In this document: positions 45,801 through 57,800 of the stretch, piece by piece
Layout: the number at the start of each line of letters is the position of its first letter
Position numbering within the stretch: the stretch's first letter is position 1
Assembly: GCA_032358255.1 (NCBI GenBank)
Contig: JAULBX010026052.1
Location: 62,001 to 126,000, forward strand
Direction of reading: 5' to 3'
DNA length: 64,000 nucleotides
DNA from: Heterotrichella gracilis
Lineage: Eukaryota > Sar > Xanthophyceae > Tribonematales > Xanthonemataceae
Position numbers and translations under genes: made by a program
The notes under the pieces: model-generated
What the model saw: only the letters and a program-made list of their open reading frames with translations
Databases searched by the model: none
What the model was told of the DNA's origin: nothing

Positions 45801-48800
45801 GCGAACTGTAATGGATAATGGACATGGATTTCTTTGGAGGGCAGCATGCAGGGGCGGCCCACCTTTTCCATCTTCAGCTTCACGGGAGGGGGGTTAGCGG
45901 CGGTGGCTGCGGCGGCAATCTCCGCCCCGATGCGGAAGGCGTCCTCCCGGGATCTGCGGGCAGCATGTGGGATTCGAAATGCAATATTTGATTTGAACTT
46001 TGATAATTTTGAGGACCAGCCAGATGCGATTTAGAGGCATAACGGCATGTAGAAACTGACATGGCAAGCAGAAAGTAACCTCTCCTAGTTGCAAAATAAT
46101 CATTAAATTTTGTTTTTGATTTAATGCGCATTTTTTTGAAACCTAGGCTTTGTTCCATCATTACCTCCCCGGCAGCAGCACGAAGAGCGAGTCAGTGTCC
46201 CCATACACCACGCGCGCACCCCAGCTAGGGTTTGCCTCAACCATGCGGATGGTGTTCTCCAGGGTCTCGCGTCCTGGGGCAAAAGGGGGACAAGTCAATA
46301 CAAAATGGCATTGTTATTGTGAGTATGGCATTCAGGCCAATAGCAAGGGTTCCAAATTAAACTAACATGACTTGTGCCCATCTTTCCCACCCACTATCCC
46401 TGACTGCACAATCGACCAGCAGCTCGAGACCAAAAATCACACAGCGCCACCAATACCCACTCCACACCATCTGCACAGCACCCCATTCACCCCCCACACA
46501 CACCCCATATCCACTGCCCCAGTAACCCCTCTTAATCCCCCACCTGACTGCACAATCGAGTCGGCCAGCTCGGCAAAAGGCATGCGCCCCGAGAACCCCG
46601 CAGCGGTGTAACCATAGCTCACGTTGGCCAGCAGCTTGAGCCCAAACTGGCGCGCGTTGAGGGTGCGCTGTGCCACCTTGGCATCAGGGCCCAGCTGCGC
46701 CATGGCGGCCTTGACCATGATGCGGGTGTCAAGGATCTCCTGCAGGGTTTTGGGGTTTGTTTGGGATTTTTGGCGTGCCTTACAAGGCGAGCGGACGGCG
46801 GGGTACCGGCGGCCGCTAGCCTGAAAGGCTACGGCATAGCAATATAAGCTAGGAATAATCTTGAGGATTTTGGTTTAGGTCCCTGTGTCGATCCCCATAT
46901 AGATATGGGGATTGTTGGCATCCCGGGCCGAGTAAGACACGCCCCTCCTTGCACGGAGCAGGTTATGTTTGGGTTGGTTAGTATTTTGGTAGGATTTAAT
47001 AAAGTATAGCTTAGGGTACTGCTTGACCATGGTGGACATGTCCAGCATCTGAAGCACCAATATAAGACGCAAGGGTTAGATGTGATTTGGCACCATCACC
47101 TGCATACAAATCCCTAGCACAACACCAACTGAGGCTCAAACCCTGCAAACCCTGCCCTAGGGTTTTCCCATGTTTCCCCGCACCTTGAGCATCCTGGGCA
47201 GCACCCCCGGCCTGGCCCCATGCGGCGCGTAGGCCACCCCATTGGGACTCACAACCAGCCGATCGGGGGCCAAATCCCCACTCAGGGTCCCAGGCGGCAC
47301 CCCCAAATTGCTCACCCCCAGCCGCACCCCTTCCCCATTGGCCGCGGCATGGGATGGCCTGCCCAGGCAGGTGGTGTAGCACAGGTTGTATGCTATGATC
47401 ATTGAGGGGTAGAGGGATTGGAAGTCGAGCACAATCACAGGGGAGGTATAAAAGCGCGACTCTGGCTCCATCACCAGGGGGATGGCCTCCATGGCGGGCT
47501 GCAGCGCAACCTGAAACGGGGAGGGAACCGATGGGAGGGTTGGCTGATACGGCGGGTCAGCTGCTACTCGGGAGATCAGTTGCTTGGTTTGTTGTCAAAC
47601 TGCGGGTGGGGCTTTGGCCTGAATCAATGATTTGTGAAGTGACACTACTTGCTTGTAGACACAATAGTTGGGGCGAACAGATTGAAGTGGGCTTAAAGGA
47701 AAAGGGGCGGGATACAGGATCAATTGGCGGGGCATCGGCCTGGTTGTGGTTGGATGTGTGGGGCGCAACCGTACAGGGTTTGGCTCAGCAGGGTTTATAG
47801 GGTTTCCTGCCCCCCTCACCTGCTCCCTTGAGGGCGACACCGCAAGGTAGTTTTGGCTGTGCGCCAGGCGAAGCAGTAGGGACTCCACTCTGCAGCAGGG
47901 AGGATATCTTAAAAATGTGCAACAACTATACACAACAGTACAAAACCTAGTAGAATGAGATAATGCTCCTGGAGATTGCGCTGCAACCGAGTAAAAGGCA
48001 TTGCGCAATGTCAAGACTTGCACCCCTACAGCATTTGTAACAACAAGCGGTCAAGGTGACGGCCCTTAGCACCAACGTGCATCATGGTGCAGATCACAGC
48101 TGTACTGGCTGGCTCCTATTGGTTAATTAGCATCTCTGCGACTTCTACAATCAATCCCATTTCTTTCTCCCATTCCATTATCCCCTCCCACCTGTACTGA
48201 CTGCCTCGTGTAAGCACAGAGAAGAAATCAATCCCAAATGTGCGCGCCAGCTCAGCGGTCCTCCCCAGCAGGTCCAGGCTGTCAAGCATGGCAAGCACAA
48301 GACGCGCACGCCGCACCAAGTGCCGCACGCACCGCCACTGACCACCTGGGGGTATGGCAAGGGAGGAGGGGGTGGCTAGGGGAGGAACTTTGGGAGTCTT
48401 TGGGTTGAATGAAAGGGCGGGTGTGAGTCAAGCAAAAGCACTTCCTTGGCAGATCACTGGCGCCTAAACCCAAACCAGCGGGGATCTATACGGACGGCAC
48501 ATGCCATAAAAAGCACTCCACAACCCTCAAACCCCCCATCCCCAAACCCTACCCGAGGGTCCCCCGCTGAACCACGCCGCCAGCGCGTGGTGGGGGATGC
48601 GAGGCACCCGCAGCCTCAGGCACGCCGCCGCACAGCCCTCGAATGAGTACATGTTGAGCTTCATGTCAGCGCGCAGCAGGCGCCAGGCGTTGAGGATGAT
48701 GCGGCCCGCAGAGTGCAGCCCCGCCTGGTGCAGGCGCCCGTACTCGTCGTCCTGCCTCTCCTTGATGCTGGCCAGCTGCAGGGAAGGGGGTTGTGAGCAT

Positions 48801-51800
48801 ACTTGCATTGGTGGTGGACTGGGGTGATTTGGTACAAAATTAGATTGTAGGGTTTGGGTTAGCAGTGTGGGTGGCGGCGGTGGTGGTAGTGGGTAGACGT
48901 GAGGGGCGTGTAGCCCCGCTTGGTGCAGGCGGCCATACTCATCGTCCTGCCGCTCCTTGATGCCGGGGGAGCTGGGGGAGAGGGAGATGTGGGGGTTGTG
49001 AAGGGGAGGAAGATTGGTGATGAGGGGATTAGTTCTGTTTGTATTTGATTTTAATTAATCCTGTTTCTGATGTTGTCAATCTGGTATTGGTCCAAGGCTA
49101 GCAGTGTGGGTGACGGCAGCTGTGGTGTTGATGGGCAGATGTGAGGGAGTGCAACCCTGCTTTGTGCACGCACCCAGTACCCAGAATTGCATAACATATC
49201 AAAATTTGGTGCCTGAGATGTGCTATACTGCCAGATGCATGGGCTACACCTTCTGGATTTCTATACTATTTATACGGCCCTATACAGCATCATAAATTCC
49301 TTCAGTTTGCATTTCTCGCTGAGGTGCTGGGGTGCTGAGGTGCAGGGCCTACCTCAGGGGTGCGTGAAATGAGCCGCAGCAGATTCATGGAAAGCAGCAC
49401 ATTTGCCCGGTCCACCAGATATCCCAGGGATTCCTTCTGAACATCCCATCCCAGGATAATATCTGGATCCAGGGACCGCACAGCCTGGATGAACGCCTCA
49501 TACAGGGACTCCTCCGAGGGGTAGCATTCCAGCTGGATGTCTGGCATTCCGTGGGCCGGGGGGGGGGCGTTGTGGTCGCTGAACATTAGGACCCTGGTGA
49601 AAAATTCGAAATCTGGCACATCTTCGTCGTCGTCCAGGGTGGTCAGGGCCACGCAGCGCACCGCGTCGTAGCGGGGGTCGGGCAGGAGGGTGCCTCTGCA
49701 AAGGGTTGAGAGGAAGCCTCAAAACCATGACCTTGCGGGGGGTAACCATGCCTTGAAGCCACTAGCTAGGATTCTATCTCCCGCTCTAGGTTTCTGTATC
49801 CCATCTGGCAAGGTCCTAACCTGCAGTCTGCATGCACCTCCACACAGAGCATTGCCCTACCAACCCAAAATTGTACCCTAGCCCAACCCTACCTGCAATC
49901 CGCATGCACCTCCAACACACAGAACAGTCAGCTAAACCCTAAACTCTAAATCTAAACACAGCATTACCCTAGCCAAACCCTACCTGCAGTCCGCATGCAC
50001 CTCCACACACAGCACAGTCAGCTAAACCCTAAACCCTAAACCATCAACACAGCATTACCCTAGCCAAACCCTACCTGCAGTCCGCATGCACCTCCACACA
50101 CAGCACCGTCAGCTGGTAGCCCTTGCCAGGCACCAGCCTTTTGTACCCCATTTGGCTGAGGGGGGTGGGATTTGGGCCGGCGGCGGAGGGGGGCGCAGGG
50201 GGGGGTATGTGCGAGAGGGGGATGGGGAGGGTCTTGGTGGCGGAGGGAGGAATAACCTGCCCAAGGGGGGAGGAATTGGGTACATATTCGTGGCTTGTTG
50301 ATGGTGAGTCAGGATGGTTCAGTTGAATATTATGGATCCATAATATGGATCCATATGATATGCATGGTGATGTGCCCTGTGCCCATGCCGCATTTTTATA
50401 CATCTAGTGTTTCTTTGCGGTAGCGTGCAATGTGTGGGGATACCTATGACAGATCTGGGTCCACATGTCGGAGACATTATTACCTGTGGGATGGGAGGAG
50501 GTGCAGAAACTGTGTTCACGGAACCCCCTCCAGCACCACCAGAATTGTTGCGCATTGCCTCCCCTGTCGAAAGTGCACCCGGCTCCCCATTGTGCCCCTG
50601 GTCGCTAGGACCCACATCTTCTGCAATTGCCGCCATTTCTGCCCCAACTCTCCTCGCATTTGCGCCCCTACCTGCTGGGGTTGCTGCCACCCCTGGCAAG
50701 GGTTTGCTAGGGTTTTCTAGCACTGCTGCGCCTAATGGAGGGGCTAAATGTGGGGGTAGCTGGGTGGCAGGCGGGGTGCCCCGGGGGCCCAAATTCGACC
50801 TGCGCAGCCTCTGGGAGAGCGAGGGCACTTTTGGGCGCGAGTAGGGTGTGAAGAAATGCTGGCGCTCGTCGTATTTGGGGGACGCAGGGCGCACTGGCTC
50901 CTCCTAGCGGGGCACATTTGAGCAAATGTCAGCAATGTACATGGACAGGGGATGTTAAGGTGTGTGCAAAATTCAATGCCGGTGTGAGAAAGAGAGCTGA
51001 ACCAATGAGGGTTGCAGCTGTATGTAAGACAGCCCCTTCCCCTGTTACTACCATTTGGTACACAGGGCGTACTGCAAGGGCCTCAACAAACCTCTCAAAA
51101 ACAGCCGCCAAGGACCGTGACTAAATTCTGTCCCAAAATGTTTGCTTCGAATTTCACTCCTTGACTACATTGCATCAACTTCAATCTAATCCAAATCCCC
51201 AATAATTCAATATGATATTCCTCTAGCATGTTCTCACCTCCCTGCCATGCTGGTCAAACGCAGGGGAAGGGGGGCGGGGGGTGTCATTGTCGTCATCTGG
51301 CGCATATCTGGAGGGGCCTAATGTGAGGCCAGGCACACGGACCCCACTGGCCCCTGTGCAAATGTTGGGAGTTTCCAGCAGGTGCCCCTCGCCCATGTCG
51401 CTGCCATCCTACGAGAGACACGTGCAAAAATTGAATGGTAGGCAGGGAATAAAAATGGTCAACAGGGTCAGAAATGCATTGCATATGCTGCAGCAAATGA
51501 CAATTATCGTAAACGCAATTCATTGAAGCAACAGCTTTGAAGAGCATTGAAGAGCACTGCAATACATCGACCAGCCACATCAAACAGCCAAAAAAAATTC
51601 TCTATTTCTAAATTCTAATTTATTTTGTGACGTACAGATAATGCATTTCTGCTCCTTGCCGGGTTCATTATGCACACAATGCCGCTCTTTGAAGCACCAC
51701 AATGCAAATCCTAACCTACACCCTACCTGGGTGCCAGGCAGAACAATTGGCACCAGCCTGCCAGTGTTGGGGTCCATGTGGAAGCCGCTACCCCGCGAAA

Positions 51801-54800
51801 TCTTCTCCACCGCGTCCCCCCCTGCACCCCCCTTTCCTCCCCGCTTCAAATGCAGCCAGTTGTCTGTCTCCTCCCTTGATGGCGGTCTGGCAGCCGGCCT
51901 GAAAGCATGCAGCCTGGTTGGTTGGTTTTGACTGGCGGGGTGCGACGATTTCAGGCGATCCATTGCCGAGGTGCCATGCGTCGCGTTACCCTGCGGGTGG
52001 TGGAAGGTACCGATTGCAGCTCATGTAATGGTTGCCATCATCTTTTCAATGCTGGCGATGTCACCAATGGAAAATGGGAAGAAAGAGACATGGGATGCGC
52101 AACACTTGAGCACACCAATTTAAAGGCAGCATTTTGAGGCATAACTAAAAATGGGGAAGAAACAGACAGGGGATGCACACAACTGACCAGCGTTGCAATC
52201 AAATGAGCCCCTACATAGGGAATCACCTACCTGAAAATACTATGATCAGCTATCATACTAGATACTCGCCTCTGGATTTACCTGGAGGATCACCGGACCA
52301 TTGGCTGTCCTAATGCATGACACTGTTAATTCAGTTCATGCCCACAACGCACGACTTTGCAACACCCCCACCCACCGGCAGGAATAGTGGCAGCTCTGAC
52401 ACAGCCGCTGTGGGGACCCGCCACTCCACCCCCGCAAACACCACACTCTGCTGGGGGGCATCCCGGGGATCGGAGTAGAACGGCTCAGGGTGGATAATTT
52501 TAAGCAGGCCGTACTGCGTCGCCGATGCATCCAGTTCGTCCTGCAGGTGGGAGAGGGGGGAGGGTGCAATGAGTGACTGTGATAAATTGATGGAATTTTG
52601 GGTTTAGGGTTTGCCTTAATGGGCCACAGGTGGTGACCATACTGAGTAAGGGGGGAAGGTAGAGCTGATCACAGGGGCAATTGAAGGATTGATGGGCTGC
52701 CATATCTGGCAGAGCACTGACTCCACGTCATGCAACACATGTGTGATTTAGATGTGCAGAAAAGGAGCATGCAAGCAGGGCAGATGTCTGCATACTAAGC
52801 GGAGCATACAAAGGGGATATTGCCTTCAAATTGAAGGATACCTGCGTAGGAGGTCGTGCGCTACATCGCCACACATGCAGGCCCCCGCCTGCCATCCCCA
52901 GCTGTGATTTCTGAGATGCCCCTCCTGCACGGGATGCCTGCGATCCAGGCAACCCACACCTAGGACTCTGGCTGGGAAGGGTGCCGTCCCCACCAGTGCT
53001 CTTGAAAACCTGGCCCAGCAAGGGGGATGCGGTATTCTGGAGACTCCAGGGGGCGCCTGCAGTACACGCTGCTTCAATCAAATATGCATTGCTGGCACAA
53101 TGTTACTAAAATATGTATCAAAGAAAAAGGGTGTGTTTTGGATAGATCATTTGCAAATTCATGTGCCAGTTGTTTCCAAGGTGTGCACGGTGGCAGATGT
53201 GACTTTGGGGCAAACAAAATCCCGCAATATTACCTCGAATAGGTGGGTTGCTCCCCACTGCTGTGAGCACCCCCGGCAAGGGGGGCAGGTTAGGGGTGAG
53301 GGCACCGTCCGAGGAGGCATTTGCTCTCGGGGTGCTTGCCTTGGAGTGCCCCCCCAAGGGTACCACCATCAGGTCCTTGGGGGAGGCGCCACTTGGGTCT
53401 GAGGGATGGACTTTGTTGGGATCTGCTGCAAGGTCTTGTGATGGTACCCTGTCCTCTGGCAGCTGAGGGAGCATGCTGTGCCTGTCCACGTCCTGACCTG
53501 ACCTGATCTGGTTGCGCATCACCTGATCTGGGATGATCTGGCTATCCATCACCTGATTTGGCACTTGATGTTGGATGAGCCTCTGATCCTGGCTGCCAAT
53601 CGGGTGGGTGGTGGGACCAGGCTCAGGCACATCCATCGCCACTTCATCCTGGGTAGGCGGAGTATTGCTCATCTGTCGGTGGCTCGTGAGGTGTGTGCGG
53701 ACATTTTCTCCCCTTGCCCCATCCACCACCCTCCCCTGGTGATGAGCATGTGAATCCCCTGGCGACGGCATCTGCATTCCACCGCCAGGTAGATGCTGGT
53801 CCAATGGGTGAGTCCCAGGAATGTTTTCCCTGGGATCAGCAATCGCAGCTCCAAACTCGTTGAGCCCATCACCCTGGTCTGGTTCAAGCTCTATTGCCGC
53901 TGGTGACCCCAGTGGGCATTTCACTGGGGATTCTGCTGGGGGTGTGCGCTGGTTCACAGCATCCTCCGCTCCCTGCGCAAAAGGATCAAGCGCTGAGTGC
54001 GTTAGTGTGCACATAAATGTGTTGACGATTCAAAAGGGCACGCAGGGCAACATGGGCTCTCATGACAATGCACTTGAGCAGAAGAACACACTTCAAAATG
54101 GTGTACGCGATGCCAGGACAATGTTTGAGGGGCGCCCCCTGTGCAAGGCTGACTGCTCATCTGGCTATACTATGATAAGATGTATGCAAGTAATCCACTG
54201 TGCTTAGAATCAAATTACCACCATCACCACCGTGTAACCCCCTGCGACTTGCCTGTGGTTGACTTCCATCCCCGCTTCTGCTCCTTGGCCGATCCCCATG
54301 AGACCCTCCCAGGGATTGTTGCAAATCAGGACTGCCCAGGTCGACCCCTAATGAGTCATCGCTGGCATGCAGGGTGAGGGAGAAGGGGGCAGGGGAGTGC
54401 AGGCCACCATAGAAGCTGGACCCGGGCGAGCCAATATCTACACCAGCACCCACATTAACTCCAGGAGAGACCAAGGCTGCATCGGCATGACGCCAACAAC
54501 TGGGTGAGGGAACGCCTGCATCGGCTTGCTCCTTTGATCCTGGGGAGGCAATGGCTACATTGGCTGGAAAACCCGATCCAGGAGAGGCAATGGCTGCATC
54601 GGGACGAGGCACGTGCTCGGCAAGTAGCGCTGGGGCTTGAGAGGCCGCTGCTGCTGCTGGGGACTGGTTGGCTGAGCCTGGGGATGCGGAGGAATGTGGA
54701 GTCCCAATTGGCTGCTGGGATGCACCAGGTTGACCCACATCGCCCTGATGCACCGCTGCTGGGGCAGCCATGGTGGCTCGTGTGTGGTTCATTGGTAGCT

Positions 54801-57800
54801 GCTGCTGCTGGCTGTGGCTGTGGCTGTGGCTGTGGCTGTGGCTGTGGCTGTGGCTGGTCAAAGGCTGTGCAGAGCTGGATGGTGGTATTGTGCTCTGCCC
54901 TGGTGGTGCTTGGAACCCTCCAAGGCCGGGTGTAGGGTTTACACCCCCCTGGCCCGTGCAGGACACATCTGGCGCGGGGGGTCCAAATGTGAAGGGGTCA
55001 TCCCTCACATTTGGCGCTGGAGGGCCAAATGTGAAGGGCTCCTCCTCCTCCTGGCTGTCAGGGATGACATCATTGCCCGAGTCACACCCCCCCTGCACCT
55101 CCATGGGTTGGGCACCACCCATAGCATCGTCCCGATGCTCTGCAGCCACCCCCTGCCCTTGCCCACCATGATCCACACCCACACATGCTGCCGCCTGGAC
55201 ATCAGGTCGCTCTGGGGCCAAAGCACGATCCGAAACCCTCCCAGGAACAGCCTTCTCCACACCAGCCAAGCCTGCAACCCCTCCCATATCCTCTTCACTC
55301 CCAGCCAAACCACGCTGCTCCACACAAGCTTCATATGTGGACTTCCCAGGGTCTGCAATACCCTCGCCAGGGTCTGCCACCCCCACACCAGCGGCACCCA
55401 CAGCAGTGGCGCCCCCACCAGCCCAGTGCGGCCCCCCCGCAGCCGCTGTGCCCCCCGAGCTGCCCCTCGACTGCACAGACACCGAGTGCAGCGCCAGCAG
55501 CGGGGCACGGGCTGCAGCTGCAGCTGCATCAGCTGCCATCACCTGTTGTCGGGTTCGCTTCCTGCCTGGTCGGGCTGCTGGGGATGGGGATGGGGATGGG
55601 GATGGGGCTGGATGGGGTTCGCCACTGTGAGCAGCAAGGGGGTGGGGAGGACCGGGAGATAGGGGAGGTTGGATCTCATCCTTGCCAATGCTGCCGCCAC
55701 CATCACCAGCACCAGCATCAGGAGCCAGGGATCGAGGAGGAATAAAGCGAGGCCGCGGGGGTGGGTGGAGAGGGGGTGAATTCTTGACACCATCATCATC
55801 CCGGGCACCCTCTGATCCCTCCCTGTCTGACTCGCTGGCTGCTGTGGGCAGCTGCACCGGGACCTTCTTTGGACCTGCGCCAATCGAACCCACACGGCCG
55901 GCAGTCAGCACATGCAATCAACCATGTTCCTACCGTTACGTTGTCAAGATCTCCAGGCCTGCCAGGGGTGTCATAGGTGCAGTCAGAGTGGACAGGGTGT
56001 GCATTTTCGTTTTCTTCACATTTAATTGTTATCCAATGTCAGTCAAATCACTGGTGTGTGACAGTCCCCACCTGCTGGGCCCCTGCCTCCCACACTCCCC
56101 AGGTTGCTCCTCCCCCCTTTACTGCGCGATGCGTGCTTGGGTATGGGTGGCTTGTACGGCTCTGGCCTGAGCAGGACCAGGCGGGTGCTCTGACGCCCAC
56201 GCTCCAACCGCACATGGGGCTCTGCGCACAGCAACATAGCGTTTAGTATGGGCTGGTTCAGGTTTGGTAAGGCTTGTATGGCTCGGGCCTGAGCAGCATC
56301 AGGGCGTGTGCCCTGACGTGTACGCTCCACATGCACATGGGCTCTGCATGCAGACACAGGGTTCTGTGTGGGTTTGCTGAGGGTCTGATTTCACGCTTGC
56401 GTAGCTGATGCAAGCATGCCTCTGCTGAGTTGCTGCTTGCACCGAACCAACAGTGGGCGCAAGAATATTTATACGGCAATACATGGTGGGAAAGGTGCAA
56501 TCAGACAAAACTAGGTGTCGGGTGCCCTCACCTGCGGCAGGACCAGCACCCGACACCGCCCGCTCCACAATGCTCAGTGCGCCCCCTGCCAGCACCACAT
56601 TGGACTGCACTGCACCCTCCTCCCCTCCTGACCGATCCCCACCCACTCCCCTTGGCACCCCTTGCCGCCCGGCGGCCCCCGCTCCAGTGACGCTGCCACC
56701 AGCCCCCTTGCTGGGCTGCTTGTGGGTGGGTCCCTTGCTGGTTCGGCTGTGGCGGTCGTGTGGCGAGGTGGGTTCATGTGGCGCTGAGCTGGCAGGACGC
56801 AGGTAACCTGCAGGGTATAATGGACTTAATGCACATCATATCATGTCACTCCCTTCATTAAAAATAGTAGATAATAGCATTTATTCCAACTCCGAAAAAA
56901 CGAAATGAAGTCAGCCCTAAATGCCCTTTGCCATCATGTATCACGGTATTTTTATTTTTGGACTAAACATTTAGTCAACATTTATCTATTTTTAATATTA
57001 TTACTGTAGTTGATGCCATTTTATTTTTCATTTTGCGTACCCTGGGCGCTGTGCCCCCTGCTGCCAGGCGCCTCGTCGACCTCAGACCCCGACGAAACCC
57101 CCGCTAAGGGTTCGCCATCCTCTGTGTTGAGTGGCTGGGGCTGGGGAGGGCTGGGGAGGGCGGTGGCTGGTCTGCCAGGTGCCGCAGGAGCTGACGTGGA
57201 GGGGTGTGGAGCGCTGGAGCCTGGTACCGGCTTAGGCTTTGACCCTGCTGCAGGGTAATGTGGCCGTGGTGTCAATGCAGTTAGTCAGCAGCTGCTATTG
57301 CAGCCTGTCCCAAGTCAAAGATTGCACAAATCAAAGCGTGAAGCTTCCTAGGGCGAAAATGTACGGTGGTCATGATTATGGGGCCATGTGATGGTGGGGA
57401 GCAGGGTTGTACGTGTGCCCTCTAAATACATCAGGAGAAAATCCAGACATCCAGCGGGTCACGGATGAGGAAGTTCATCATGATAAACGAACAATACCCA
57501 CCAGGAAGTCTCCTCAAGCCAGGCACATGGCCCTTGGCACCCAGGCGCATCTGATAGGCTGACTTCCCCTTGTCAGACCCTGCCTTGTGCCTCCCTGCCA
57601 GCTGCTTCACGCGTTGAGCTGGTGCAGACTCCCCCGCGGCTGGGCCAATGGCGCGCGATGTGGGTGCTGAGCTGGCAGCCTGGTGGGCTGCACTCACATG
57701 CCTGCCTACCGAGCTTCCGGAGGGTGCAGCACCTGTACAAGAGGTTTGCTAAATTTGTGTGTTTTGCAAGCCTAACAAACCACATGTTTTCTACACAAAT

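Noticed and set aside
46875-47072. 65-codon minus frame in REV3 intron 28 as an extra exon
   Set aside because: Exon 28 (RMLK) joins exon 29 (EILDTRIMVK) exactly as in known REV3; inserting this frame adds a stop.
44547-50115. Arrays considered as CRISPR or satellite DNA
   Set aside because: Units contain exon sequence and splice sites, vary in length, and are confined to single introns of a eukaryotic gene.
54814-55745. Long plus-strand frames (282 and 186 codons) opposite REV3 exon 16
   Set aside because: They are antisense to an exon that fits the REV3 chain in phase; composition is repeat-driven.
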